Assembly: GCA_027487945.1 (NCBI GenBank)
Contig: JAIYCQ010000042.1
Coordinates: forward strand, 1 to 64,000
Reading direction: 5' to 3'
Length of the DNA stretch: 64,000 nt
Source of the DNA: Caulobacteraceae bacterium
Lineage (GTDB): Bacteria; Pseudomonadota; Alphaproteobacteria; Caulobacterales; Caulobacteraceae
Shown in pieces: positions 28,703-36,737 of the stretch (the stretch's first letter is position 1; the number at the start of each line of letters is the position of its first letter). Position numbers and translations under genes: made by a program. The notes beneath the pieces are model-generated. The model had not been told where the DNA came from and searched no databases. It was given only the letters and a program-made list of their open reading frames with translations.

Positions 28703-29710
28703 CTAGGCCTTCGTCACGAACTGCAGCGTGTAGCCGGCGCGGTAGTCCATGTCCTTCGGATAGACGCCCTGTTCCGAGGCTACCCTGAAGAACTCGGCCC
28801 AGCGGGCGTCGGTCATTACGCCGACCCCGCCGGTCTTCGAATCCCCGGAGTCGACGATGCCGTAGTCGCGCATCTGCTTGCGGGCGTTGGCCAGCAAGGC
28901 CGGCGTCATTTCCGGATTGTCCTTCAGGATCATGGCGTCTGCCTTGGCGGGATCACCGCTCAGGTAGGTCTGCCAGCCGACGGCGCTGGCCTCGATGAAG
29001 GCTTTCACCGCCTCGGGCCTGTCCTTGATCAGGGCGTCGGGCGCCAGCACCATGGTGGCGTAGCCGGGGTAGCCCTCGTCGGCCAGCAGGAAGGTCGCCG
29101 GCTTGAAGCCCGCCTCCTGCTCGATGGTGTAGGGCTCGCTCGACAGATAGCCCTGCACGATCGCCCGCTTGTCGGCCAGGAACGGCGCCAGGCTGTAGTT
29201 GTACTTGCGCACCTGGGCGTCGGTGAAGCCGTACTTGCTCTTCAGCCAGACCCAGAAGGCGGTGACCGAGGCGTCGGCCAGCAGGATCGGCCGGCCCTTC
29301 ATGTCGGCGATCGAGTTCACGCCGGTGTCCGGGTGGGCGATCAGGACCTGCGGGTCCTTCTGGAAGAAGGCGGCCACGGCCTTCACCGGCGCCTTCTCCT
29401 TGGCCATGTTCAGCGGAATGAAGCTGTTGGAACCCATGCCCATCTCGACCCCGCCGGCGGCCAGCAGCTGGGGCACGTTCACGCCCGGGCCGCCCTGCAG
29501 GATCTCGACCTTCAGGCCGCGCTTCTCATACTCGCCGGTGGCCAGGGCTTGATAGAAGCCGCCATGCTCGCCCTGGGCGCGCCAGTCCGTCGCGAAGCGG
29601 ATTGTCGTGAGGGCGCCGGCGGCCTTGACCGTCGCGTCATCGCTCCCGGGCGCACAGGCGGCCGCCAGGCTCGAAGCGGCGCCAGCCAGCATCAGACGAC
29701 GTGAAAGCAT
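28703..29710 (-). CDS. ABC transporter substrate-binding protein, NMT1/THI5-like
   Basis: This 335-residue periplasmic protein has an N-terminal SRRLMLAGAASSLAAACAPG, which could be a Tat or a lipoprotein-type signal although the lipobox is imperfect. The mature part starts IRFATDWRAQGEHGGFYQAL and includes GVEMGMGSNSFIPLN. This resembles NMT1/THI5-like proteins, some of which (ThiY) bind thiamine-pyrimidine precursors; others bind taurine, sulfonates or nitrate. No TPP riboswitch is visible upstream, so a thiamine role is not supported beyond similarity. It is the first gene of the importer operon. Confidence 0.85.
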   Translation of the reverse strand: MLSRRLMLAGAASSLAAACAPGSDDATVKAAGALTTIRFATDWRAQGEHGGFYQALATGEYEKRGLKVEILQGGPGVNVPQLLAAGGVEMGMGSNSFIPLNMAKEKAPVKAVAAFFQKDPQVLIAHPDTGVNSIADMKGRPILLADASVTAFWVWLKSKYGFTDAQVRKYNYSLAPFLADKRAIVQGYLSSEPYTIEQEAGFKPATFLLADEGYPGYATMVLAPDALIKDRPEAVKAFIEASAVGWQTYLSGDPAKADAMILKDNPEMTPALLANARKQMRDYGIVDSGDSKTGGVGVMTDARWAEFFRVASEQGVYPKDMDYRAGYTLQFVTKA

Positions 29711-30327
29711 GGAAGTCTCCCCGGATTTGACAGGGAAGGTAGGCGCCGGACCGCTGTTCGTCGAGCCTTCTCGATCCGTCCCGGAGCGTAGCGAGGGGAG
29801 AGACGGCCTCGCCCCCCGGGTCGCGCGAGGCGCGCGTCCGGGTACAGACTCCGCCGAGGTCGCGGGGGCGGCGCGGGAGTTTCAGGCATGGGCGCGAAAA
29901 GCAGGGCGACGCCCGTCGCCGGCGCTGCCCCATCACCGCGCTCCGCGCGATTCCTCTTCCCATGATGGCCTGGGGCCTGTCTGGGGAACTGGAGCCCCCA
30001 TAGAGCAAAGGGACGGTGCTTCCGGTCGCCCGGCCGCATCGCCCCTTTACCCAAGCCTCTTGCGAGACTTGCGGTCTGGAGGTCGTGGATCCGCCGGTCT
30101 CCCGGGCTTGCGCCCTGGTCCTTGCTGATCCGCTCCCGGTCCGGTCTCCGGAGGTCTCCCTCCGATCCTTGGGTCCTGGAGCGTCCCGCCCGCCCGGCCT
30201 TCCGGTTTCCCGTCTCGCCCGCGCCGCGTTTCCTCTCGACGACTTGACTGTGCTCCCGGACCCGGTATGAAGCAACCGCCCAGAACATCCCCCATGTGAA
30301 TGCTTGTCCGGCCCACGGTTGACGGCC

Positions 30328-30390
30328 TGTGGACAGGCTGTGGATGCGTGCGAAGTCTTCCTGAACTGACAATGACTTGAGTTTTCCACA
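30328..30390. promoter_or_regulatory. Three DnaA-box-like 9-mers
   Basis: TGTGGACAG (30328-30336), TGTGGATGC (30339-30347) and TTTTCCACA (30382-30390) lie within 63 bases. The last fits the TTWTNCACA consensus exactly; the other two match seven of nine on the opposite strand. They could bind DnaA as regulator or titration sites. No AT-rich unwinding region follows, so an origin is unlikely. Confidence 0.3.
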
Positions 30391-30411
30391 GCAAAGTGGC
30401 GACCCGCGCCT

Positions 30412-30567
30412 TCTCCTCGCTCGCGGGGCGGGGAGCCGCTCGGAGAGCGGTGGAGGGGTAGAGCCGACGGGACAGAAGCGGGCGCAGTGCAAGGCAGAGC
30501 CTCCTCAAGCCGCGGCGCTGCCCCGCCACGATGCTCCGCATGGCCCCCTCCCCGTAAACGGAGAGGA
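30412..30567. repeat. GC-rich foldback (REP-like) intergenic repeat
   Basis: This run of short hairpins includes CCGCTC/GAGCGG (30436-30441 with 30445-30450), ATGC/GCAT (30531-30534 with 30538-30541) and CTCCCCGT/ACGGAGAG (30548-30555 with 30558-30565). Both ends carry complementary GGGGAG and CTCCCC blocks. The build matches the long palindromic intergenic repeats scattered through Caulobacterales genomes. It lies just upstream of the enoyl-CoA hydratase operon. Confidence 0.5.
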
Positions 30568-30629
30568 CAGCGCCACCGCGCCCCGGTAAGACGTCCGGAA
30601 TCCAAACCAACACCTCCAGGAAATCGCCC

Positions 30630-31427
30630 ATGTCCCTGATCCTCACCGAGAAGCGCGGCCATATCGCCATCCTGACCCTGAACCGGCCGGACGCGATGAA
30701 CGCCCTCGGCGCGCCGGGGGACGGCGACCAGGTGGCGGCCGCCTGCGCGGCGATCAACGCCGACCGCGACATCCGCGCCGTGGTGCTGACCGGCGCGGGT
30801 CGCGCCTTCTCCGCCGGCGGCGACGTCAAGGCGATGAAGGCCCGCGAAGGCGCCTTCGCCGGCAACGGCGTGGAGCTTCGCGACGGTTATCGCAACAACA
30901 TCCACCGCGTGGTGCGCTCGATCTACGGTCTGGAGGTTCCCTCCATCGCCGCCGTCAACGGTCCGGCCATCGGCCTGGGCTGCGACGTGGCCTGCATGAC
31001 CGACATCCGCATCGCCGCCGAGGGCGCGCGGTTCGGGGTCACCTTCCTCAAGCTCGGCCTGATCCCGGGCGACGGCGGCGCCTGGCTGCTGCCGCGCACC
31101 ATCGGCATGAGCCGGGCCAGCGAGCTGCTGTTCACCGGCGATGTGGTCGACGCGGCCACGGCCGAGAAGTGGGGCCTGGTCAGCAAGGTCGTCCCGGCAG
31201 AGACCCTGATGGACGAAGCCATCGCCCTGGCCGAACGCATCGCCCAGCAGCCGCCGCACGCCCTGCGCCTCGCCAAGAGCCTGCTCAAGCACGGCCAGAC
31301 CACCAGCTACGACACGCTGATGGAGATGAGCGCGGCGGCCCAGGCGATCAGCCACCTGACCGACGACCATATGGAAGGCGTCGAGGCGCTGCTCGAGAAG
31401 CGGCCCGCCGTGTTCAAAGGCTCCTGA
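30630..31427 (+). CDS. Enoyl-CoA hydratase/isomerase family protein
   Basis: This 265-residue crotonase-fold enzyme acts on acyl-CoA thioesters, typically in fatty-acid beta-oxidation. The oxyanion-hole motif is AFSAGGDVKAM (about residues 60-70). The second is AVNGPAIGLGCDVACMTD (about 108-125), followed by GVTFLKLGLIPGDGGAWLLPR, which places a catalytic Glu-equivalent position as Gly-Asp. The ATG at 30630 follows CCAGGAA. It heads a five-gene run with gaps of 0-10 bases. Exact substrate is unknown. Confidence 0.9.
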   Translation: MSLILTEKRGHIAILTLNRPDAMNALGAPGDGDQVAAACAAINADRDIRAVVLTGAGRAFSAGGDVKAMKAREGAFAGNGVELRDGYRNNIHRVVRSIYGLEVPSIAAVNGPAIGLGCDVACMTDIRIAAEGARFGVTFLKLGLIPGDGGAWLLPRTIGMSRASELLFTGDVVDAATAEKWGLVSKVVPAETLMDEAIALAERIAQQPPHALRLAKSLLKHGQTTSYDTLMEMSAAAQAISHLTDDHMEGVEALLEKRPAVFKGS

Positions 31428-31429
31428 CC

Positions 31430-31921
31430 ATGCGCCGACTTCTGGCGCTGGTCCTGACCGCGGCGGTCGTCGGCTGCTCGCCGCCCGCGCCGTCGGCCAG
31501 GCCGGGCGACGCGCCCGCGCCGAAGCCGGCGGCCAGCGACTGGGCGTTCGGCTCCGGCCAGAACAGCGTCGAGATCGTCCACATGGTCGACGGGGATCCC
31601 GCGAAGCCGGACCTCAGAATGGTCTGCGCTTCAGGCCAGGGCTTTCTGATCCTTCTGCCCGGCCTGAAGCCGGTCGACAGCGAGGAGCGGTTGACGCTCG
31701 GCGCCGGGCCCATCGCCCATGGCTTCGTGGCCACCGCCGCGACCGGGGGCGTGCAGGCGCGGGGGCCGATCGACGAGGCCCTGCTGTCAGTCTTCGAGAG
31801 CGACGCGCCGATCGGGATCAACCACGGCTATCAGAACGCCGGCCCCTTCACCCCGCCGGCCGCCCTGCGGCGCGCCTTCGCGGACATCTGCCGCAAGCTC
31901 CAGGCCCGCGGTTCGGTCTGA
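31430..31921 (+). CDS. Small lipoprotein of unknown function
   Basis: This 163-residue protein starts two bases after the hydratase stop. The lipobox LTAAVVGCS puts the lipidated Cys at about residue 16, followed by a Pro/Ala-rich linker (about 17-40). The rest is a small soluble domain of about 110 residues (SVEIVHMVDGDPAKPDLRMV and a GFLILLPGLKPV strand) with two Cys in the mature part. I do not recognise the domain. Its stop shares a base with the next ATG. Confidence 0.72.
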   Translation: MRRLLALVLTAAVVGCSPPAPSARPGDAPAPKPAASDWAFGSGQNSVEIVHMVDGDPAKPDLRMVCASGQGFLILLPGLKPVDSEERLTLGAGPIAHGFVATAATGGVQARGPIDEALLSVFESDAPIGINHGYQNAGPFTPPAALRRAFADICRKLQARGSV

Positions 31922-32538
31922 TGGGCAAGGATGTCTCCGACATCCGCGCAAGGCTTCCGGACGGCGAGGAGGTCGGCCGCCTGCAGTGGGAGGCGCCGAA
32001 GCTCGTCTTCCGCGGCGCCACGCGCCGGGTGTTCGAGGGCGAAGCGCTGAGGGGCATCGCTGCCGAGGCCGGTGACCTGGTGCTGGCGAGCGGCGAGCGG
32101 TTCGCGCTGGGCGAGGCGAAGGCGGCGAAGTGGGCGCAGGCCATCGCCAACCCGCCGGGCCGGCTCGACAAGCTGGGCGTCAAGGCCGGCATGCGGGCGG
32201 CGATCCTGGATCTGGACGACGCCGACTTCGCGGCGGAACTGGCGACGCGGGCGGTCGTGGTTGATGACCTTCGCGAACTGGATATCCTGCTCTACGGCGC
32301 TGACAGCGCCCAGGCCCTGGCCGGCATCGGCGAGCTGGTCCCGGCGCTGGCCGACAGGGGCGCGCTCTGGGTCGTCTCGCTCAAGGGCAAGCTGTTGAGG
32401 GTGAAAGACGTCGAGGTCATGGCCGCAGCCAAGGCCGTCGGCCTGGTGGACAACAAGGTCTGCTCCTTCTCCGCCGACCGCACGGCCCTGCGTTTCACGC
32501 GGCGCAAGGCCTCGCTTTCCGTCACGAAACGCGGCTAG
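31921..32538 (+). CDS. Protein of unknown function, no signal peptide
   Basis: This 205-residue cytoplasmic protein begins MGKDVSDIRARLPDGEEVGR. The first half reads like a small beta-rich domain (about 1-80) and the second half like an alpha/beta fold (about 85-200: AAILDLDDADF, RAVVVDDLRELDILLYGADS, GALWVVSLKGK). Similar proteins are annotated as hypothetical in Caulobacterales, with no function I can name. It overlaps the lipoprotein gene by one base, so it is translationally coupled. Confidence 0.72.
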   Translation: MGKDVSDIRARLPDGEEVGRLQWEAPKLVFRGATRRVFEGEALRGIAAEAGDLVLASGERFALGEAKAAKWAQAIANPPGRLDKLGVKAGMRAAILDLDDADFAAELATRAVVVDDLRELDILLYGADSAQALAGIGELVPALADRGALWVVSLKGKLLRVKDVEVMAAAKAVGLVDNKVCSFSADRTALRFTRRKASLSVTKRG

Positions 32539-32547
32539 ACCCCGGCC

Positions 32548-33441
32548 ATGGCCCTTCGTGACTTCGGCATCCTCCTGTTCGTCTGCGTCGTCTGGGCGTC
32601 CAACAACATCGTCAGCAAGATCGTGGTGGCGGAGTGGGGCGTGCCGCCGCTGTTCTACGCCACGGTGCGGTTCGCGCTGGTGGCGCTCTGCACCCTGCCG
32701 TGGCTGCTGCCCGCCCCGCGCCCGACCTGGCGGATCATCACGGTCGCCATGCTGATGGGCGCGGGCAATTTCGCGTTGCTGTTCATCGGCTTCAAGACCG
32801 CCAGCCCGTCGGCCGCCTCCATCGTCATCCAGCTCGGCGTGCCGATCACCACGGTGCTGTCGATGTTCATGCTGGGCGAGAAGGTGCGCTGGCGGCGGGG
32901 CCTGGGCATGGCGCTGACCCTCTCCGGCGCGGTCGTGGTCATGTGGCATCCGACGGGCATGAGCATGTCCTTCGGCCTGTGGCTGGTCGCCGCCGCCGCC
33001 TTCGCCGGCTCGCTGGGCGCGGTGATGATGAAGCAGATGGAGGGCATCAAGCCGCTCCAGTTCCAGGCCTGGGTCGGGTTCTCGTCCTTCTGGCCGCTGG
33101 CGGTGTTGAGCGCGTTCACCGAACAAAATCAGTGGTCCCTGGCGCTCGAGGCCGGCTGGGGATTCCTGGCGGCCGTCGTCTTCTCGGCCGTCATCGTGTC
33201 GGTGCTCGGCCACACCTTCTACTACAGCCTGATCCAGAAGTATGAGGCGACGCTGATCTCGCCGCTGACGCTGATGACGCCGCTGTTCACCATCATCATG
33301 GGCGTGCTCATCACCAACGACCACTTCGACGGCCGGATGGCCATCGGGGCCGGCCTTGCGCTACTGGGGGTGCTGATTATCGCCCTGAGGCCCAATCGCG
33401 TGATGCCCCTGCTCATGGCCATCCGGAACCGTTCGCAATGA
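32548..33441 (+). CDS. EamA/DMT-superfamily transporter
   Basis: This 297-residue inner-membrane protein has about ten helices and two EamA repeats (about residues 5-135 and 148-285). Motifs include ASNNIVSKIVVAEWGVPPLF at the start, FKTASPSAASIVIQLGVPIT, and FYYSLIQKYEATLISPLTLM. Substrate is unknown. It is fourth in the operon and overlaps the amidase gene by four bases. Confidence 0.87.
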   Translation: MALRDFGILLFVCVVWASNNIVSKIVVAEWGVPPLFYATVRFALVALCTLPWLLPAPRPTWRIITVAMLMGAGNFALLFIGFKTASPSAASIVIQLGVPITTVLSMFMLGEKVRWRRGLGMALTLSGAVVVMWHPTGMSMSFGLWLVAAAAFAGSLGAVMMKQMEGIKPLQFQAWVGFSSFWPLAVLSAFTEQNQWSLALEAGWGFLAAVVFSAVIVSVLGHTFYYSLIQKYEATLISPLTLMTPLFTIIMGVLITNDHFDGRMAIGAGLALLGVLIIALRPNRVMPLLMAIRNRSQ

Positions 33442-34163
33442 CGCTGGCGTTCATCGCGGCCCCATCGCCCAATTTCGACGCCCGGAGCAAGGTCCCGGAC
33501 ATGCTGGTGCTGCACTACACCGGCATGCAGTCCGGCGAGGCGGCCCTGGCTCGACTGCGCGATCCCGAGGCGAAGGTCTCGTCCCACTACCTGGTCGAGG
33601 AGGATGGCCGCATCTTCCAGCTCGTCCCCGAGGCGCGCCGCGCCTGGCACGCCGGCGTGTCGTTCTGGAAGGGCGAGGAGGGGGTCAACCACGCCTCGAT
33701 CGGCATCGAGATCGTCAATCCTGGCCACGAGTTCGGCTACCGGGCCTTCCCCGAGCCCCAGGTCGCGGCGGTGATCGCGCTCGTGGCCGACATCCGCACC
33801 CGCTGGTCGATCGACGACAGCCGCATCCTGGGCCACTCCGACGTCGCCCCGGCCCGCAAGGAGGATCCCGGCGAGCTGTTCCCGTGGAAGCGTCTGGCCG
33901 AAGCCGGTCATGGGATCTGGGCCGAGGCCGATCCCGCGCCCGGCGATCCGCTGGTCGAGGGCGCCGAGGGCGTCGGCGTCTTCGCGCTGCAGGCCGGGCT
34001 CACGCGGCTCGGCTACGACTGCGCCCCCTCGGGCCGGTTCGACCAGTCCACCCGCGAGACCGTCAGCGCCTTCCAGCGCCACTGGGTCCAGACCCGCTGG
34101 GACGGCGTGGCCGACGGGCTCACGCGGGCGACGCTGATGGCGGTGCTTCGGGCGGCGGCGTAG
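33438..34163 (+). CDS. N-acetylmuramoyl-L-alanine amidase (AmpD/AmiD type) with peptidoglycan-binding domain
   Basis: This 241-residue Amidase_2 enzyme cleaves the bond between N-acetylmuramic acid and the stem peptide. Zinc ligands appear as His in LVLHYTGM, His in ASIGIEIVNPGHE and the HSDVAPARKEDPG motif. A C-terminal PG_binding_1 domain (about 165-238) contains LGYDCAPSGRFDQSTRETVSAFQRHW. There is no N-terminal signal, so it may act on cytoplasmic recycled muropeptides or leave by another route. The ATG overlaps the transporter stop. A foldback repeat follows. Confidence 0.88.
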   Translation: MTLAFIAAPSPNFDARSKVPDMLVLHYTGMQSGEAALARLRDPEAKVSSHYLVEEDGRIFQLVPEARRAWHAGVSFWKGEEGVNHASIGIEIVNPGHEFGYRAFPEPQVAAVIALVADIRTRWSIDDSRILGHSDVAPARKEDPGELFPWKRLAEAGHGIWAEADPAPGDPLVEGAEGVGVFALQAGLTRLGYDCAPSGRFDQSTRETVSAFQRHWVQTRWDGVADGLTRATLMAVLRAAA

Positions 34164-34169
34164 GGCCTT

Positions 34170-34274
34170 GCGTCCCTAGACACGCCGCTTCGCGGCTGCT
34201 CAGGATGACGTGGTCGGGAGCGCTTCAAACAACGTCATGCTCAGCAGCGCCGACGGCGCGTGTCGAAGCACGCA
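34170..34274. repeat. Dispersed foldback repeat, copy A (between the amidase gene and rnpB)
   Basis: Two hairpin arms, GACACGCCGCTTCGCGGC...CAGGATGACGT and ACGTCATGCTCAGCAGCGC...GTGTCGAAGCACGC, face each other. The same layout recurs at 48083-48180 and 60594-60700. The outer arms share TTCGACAC and GTGTCGAA, and the inner arms share GATGACGT and ACGTCAT. Confidence 0.7.
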
Positions 34275-34303
34275 TTGACCTTCCGCCACCCAGCCCTCAC
34301 AAA
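34275..34303 (+). promoter_or_regulatory. Candidate promoter of rnpB
   Basis: TTGACC (34275-34280), a 17-base spacer and CACAAA (34298-34303) lie seven bases before the predicted RNase P RNA start at 34311. The -35 is good and the -10 poor. The foldback repeat ends directly at the -35. Confidence 0.4.
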
Positions 34304-34310
34304 CCGCCCC

Positions 34311-34693
34311 GGATCAGACGGCCGGGCGATCGCGGTCCCTTCGGGGGTCGAGGAAAGTCCGGGCTCCACGGTGACAAGGCGGCGGGTAACGCCCGCCCGG
34401 GGTGACCCGAGGGATAGCGCCACAGAAAGCAAACCTCCTCCGCTGCGGCGGCGGGAAGGGTGAAAGGGTGGGGTAAGAGCCCACCGCGGACCTGGTGACA
34501 GGGACGGCATGGCAAGCCCCGCCTGGAGCAAGACCGAATAGGGATTCCGCGCCCTCGAAAGGGGGCAGGGCCGTCTCCGGCCCGAGGCATCCGGGTTGGT
34601 CGCGAGAACCGGTCAGCAATGGCCGGTCCAGAGGAATGATCGTCGCGCGTCTTCGGGCGCGTCACAGAACCCGGCTTACAGGCCGTCTGATCC
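34311..34693 (+). ncRNA. rnpB: RNase P RNA (class A)
   Basis: This is the catalytic RNA that trims the 5' leader from tRNA precursors. The ends pair perfectly over 13 bases: GGATCAGACGGCC (34311-34323) with GGCCGTCTGATCC (34681-34693), forming helix P1. Universal conserved parts are present in order: GAGGAAAGTCC (34350-34360), ACAGAAAGCAAACC (about 34422), GAGCAAGACCGAATAGGGA (about 34526), and AGAACCCGGCTTACAG (34666-34681). The length of about 383 bases is normal. rnpB just upstream of mraZ is a common alphaproteobacterial arrangement. Confidence 0.96.
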
Positions 34694-34830
34694 CTCTCCC
34701 CCCAAAGTGAGCCAGGTTATCCCCGCTATACTTAACGCGTTCCATGTATGTTCTGTGGAGCGTTTACAGACGTTAACCTTCAGCCCCTTTGACATTGTTG
34801 TTTTCGCGAAGGAACGACACCTCAGTGTCG

Positions 34831-34860
34831 TTGCATCCCATTTCATCCCATGTTAACCCA
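34831..34860 (-). promoter_or_regulatory. Three MraZ-type TGGG boxes upstream of mraZ
   Basis: The decamers TTGCATCCCA, TTTCATCCCA and TGTTAACCCA stand in tandem, placing CCCA at 34837-34840, 34847-34850 and 34857-34860. Read on the minus strand this is TGGG with an exact 10-base period, the spacing bound by MraZ in other bacteria. The last box ends 49 bases before the mraZ GTG, so autoregulation of the division cluster is likely. A TTGACA (34789-34794) stands upstream as a possible -35. Confidence 0.7.
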
Positions 34861-34909
34861 GTTCCTGTCGCCGAAGGGGTCGGCGATCTAGGGGCAGGGG
34901 ACTGGGGCG

Positions 34910-35383
34910 GTGTTCCTCTCGACCTTCGAGAAGCAGCTCGACAGCAAGCGGCGCATTGTTGTGCCGCATGAGTTTCGCGCCGCCGTCGGTCAGCCCTTTG
35001 AGGGCGTCTTTTGCTTTCCGTCCATTGAAGCCGACTGCCTCGAGGGTGGCGGCAAGGCCCTGTTTGACCGTTACGCCGGCCTGATCGAGGAGTTGCCATT
35101 CGGCGACCCGCTTCGCTCGGCGCTCGAAACCACCGTCTACGGCGGCATGGCGAAGCTCTCCTTCGACGAGGCCGGCCGCATCACCCTGCCGCCGGCGCTG
35201 TGCGAGATGTTCGGCATCCGCGCCGGCGACTGGATCGCCGTGGTCGGCATGGGCGACCGTTTCCAGGTCTGGCCGCGCGAGGCCTTCCAGGCGCACCGCG
35301 CCGCCGCGCGCGAGGCGGCGAAGTCCGGCCTTGCCGAGCTGCGGATGGCCCAGCGCGCGCGCCTGTCCGGAGCCGCCGGATGA
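34910..35383 (+). CDS. mraZ: Transcriptional regulator MraZ
   Basis: MraZ is a ring-forming DNA-binding protein that controls its own cluster. The 157 residues contain two SpoVT-AbrB-like domains with the [13 protein letters not shown] and [18 protein letters not shown] motifs. The start is a GTG at 34910 with GGGGCAGGGG and GGGGCGG purine-rich stretches upstream. It overlaps rsmH by four bases (ATGA). Confidence 0.95.
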   Translation: MFLSTFEKQLDSKRRIVVPHEFRAAVGQPFEGVFCFPSIEADCLEGGGKALFDRYAGLIEELPFGDPLRSALETTVYGGMAKLSFDEAGRITLPPALCEMFGIRAGDWIAVVGMGDRFQVWPREAFQAHRAAAREAAKSGLAELRMAQRARLSGAAG

Positions 35384-36318
35384 CCGAGGCGCCGCACGTT
35401 TCCGTCCTGCTCGGCGAGGTCGTTGAGGCGCTCGGCCCCAAGCCCGGCGAGACCGTCGTCGACGGCACCTTCGGCGCGGGCGGCTACAGTCGCGCCTTCC
35501 TGGACGCCGGGGCCACCGTCGTGGCTTTTGATCGCGATCCGACCGCCCGCCGCTTCGCCGCGCCGCTGGAGGCTACGGGCCGCTTTCGCCTGATCGAGGC
35601 CCGCTTCTCTGAAATGGGCGACCATTTCGCGCCGGGCAGCGTCGACGGCGTCGCGCTCGATATCGGCGTCTCATCCATGCAGATCGACGAGGCCGAGCGC
35701 GGATTTTCCTTCATGCGCGACGGTCCCCTGGACATGCGCATGGGCGGCGACGTCCCCAGCGCCGCCGACATCGTCAACACCGCCGAACAGGCCGAGCTGG
35801 CCCGCATCTTCTATGTCTACGGCGAGGAGCGGGAGAGCCGCCGGGTGGCGTCCTTCCTGGTCCGTCGCCGGGCAGAGCGGCCGTTCGAGCGCACGCTGGA
35901 CCTGGCCGAGGTGGTCGAGCGAGCCCTCGGCGGGCGCCGCGGGGCCAAGGTGCATCCGGCCACCAAGGTCTTCCAGGCCCTGCGCATCGCCGTGAACGAG
36001 GAGCTCTCCGAGCTGGAGCAGGGGCTGGTCGCCGCCGAGCGCATCCTGAAGTCCGGCGGGCGGCTGGCGGTCGTCACCTTCCATTCCCTCGAAGACCGTA
36101 TCGTGAAGGCCTTCTTCGCCGAGCGGGCCGGTCGCCTGCCGGGCGGGTCGCGCCACGCGCCGCCGGTCGCCGGCGGGCCGCCCCCGACGTTCGATATGGT
36201 GTTCAAGGGTCATCGCGACCCCTCCGAGGCCGAGGTCGCCGCCAACCCGCGGGCCCGGTCGGCCAAGCTGAGGGCCGGCGTCCGCACCGAGGCTCCCGCC
36301 TGGAGGGCCGCGGCATGA
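35380..36318 (+). CDS. rsmH: 16S rRNA (cytosine1402-N4)-methyltransferase
   Basis: This SAM-dependent enzyme methylates C1402 of 16S rRNA and was formerly named mraW. The 312 residues start at ATG 35380, overlapping the mraZ stop. Motif I is [11 protein letters not shown] (about residues 26-36), the family signature is [18 protein letters not shown], and the C-terminal part has [16 protein letters not shown]. Confidence 0.96.
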   Translation: MTEAPHVSVLLGEVVEALGPKPGETVVDGTFGAGGYSRAFLDAGATVVAFDRDPTARRFAAPLEATGRFRLIEARFSEMGDHFAPGSVDGVALDIGVSSMQIDEAERGFSFMRDGPLDMRMGGDVPSAADIVNTAEQAELARIFYVYGEERESRRVASFLVRRRAERPFERTLDLAEVVERALGGRRGAKVHPATKVFQALRIAVNEELSELEQGLVAAERILKSGGRLAVVTFHSLEDRIVKAFFAERAGRLPGGSRHAPPVAGGPPPTFDMVFKGHRDPSEAEVAANPRARSAKLRAGVRTEAPAWRAAA

Positions 36319-36737
36319 TCTCGGTCATCTTCACCCACCGCACGCGGGGCTTCCGCACACTCAATGTCCTGCTGACCTCCATGCTGGTGGTGCTGGCCGT
36401 CGGGGTGAACCTGGCCAAGACCTTCGCGGGCAAGGAGCGTACGGAGATCGTCCGCACCGAGCGCGAGATCCGCGAGGAGGCCCGTCAGATTCGCGTGCTG
36501 CAGGCCGAGGTCGCCCACCTCGAACAGCCCGAGCGGCTGGAAAGGCTGTCGCGCGCCTACCTCGCCATGGCGCCGGTGGGCGTGCAGCAGGAGACGACGG
36601 TCGAGGGCCTCTATGCGGCCTCCCTGCGGCGCCCTGGCGCCGCAGCGCCCGCGCCGGTCCAGGTCTCCACCGAGCCTGTTGCGCCCGCTATCGAGGCCGA
36701 AGCGCCGACCGTGGCGCCGACCCGGGAGACGCCATGA
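36315..36737 (+). CDS. ftsL: Cell division protein FtsL
   Basis: This 140-residue bitopic protein of the divisome, partner of FtsQ/FtsB and FtsW/FtsI, has one transmembrane helix (about residues 13-33) and a leucine-zipper-like coiled coil ([20 protein letters not shown]). A Pro/Ala-rich periplasmic tail (about 105-140) follows. The conserved [16 protein letters not shown] stretch is the usual FtsL C-terminal motif. Its ATG overlaps the rsmH stop and its stop overlaps the ftsI start. Confidence 0.88.
   Translation: MISVIFTHRTRGFRTLNVLLTSMLVVLAVGVNLAKTFAGKERTEIVRTEREIREEARQIRVLQAEVAHLEQPERLERLSRAYLAMAPVGVQQETTVEGLYAASLRRPGAAAPAPVQVSTEPVAPAIEAEAPTVAPTRETP

Larger units (their letters stand above)
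29711..30629. other. 919-base stretch without a convincing gene
   Basis: Between the importer and the enoyl-CoA hydratase I find no recognisable protein. Bases 29760-30300 are very GC-rich and hold several overlapping open frames on both strands, but none has recognisable motifs or a clear ribosome-binding site. The word GGTCTCC occurs three times on the plus strand at about 30090-30160. The right part holds three DnaA-box-like words and a foldback repeat. An unannotated structured RNA or a lineage-specific gene is possible. Confidence 0.5.

Noticed and set aside
29711-29800. TPP riboswitch upstream of the NMT1/THI5-like binding protein
   Set aside because: The conserved CUGAGA and other core words of the riboswitch are absent on the minus strand.
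30328-30390. Replication origin
   Set aside because: Only three DnaA-like words, no AT-rich unwinding tract, and no origin-linked genes nearby.
29692-30492. 266-codon minus-strand frame and overlapping longer minus-strand frames
   Set aside because: No recognisable motif, no good ribosome-binding site, Arg/Gly/Pro-rich composition, and overlap with the start of the binding-protein gene. Kept only as an unexplained region.
30630-31427. tmRNA, 6S, 4.5S RNA or tRNA genes in the gaps of the window
   Set aside because: I looked for the tmRNA tag sequence, the 4.5S GGAAGCAGCC core and tRNA GGTTCGAATCC-type arms in intergenic parts and found none. Only RNase P RNA is supported.
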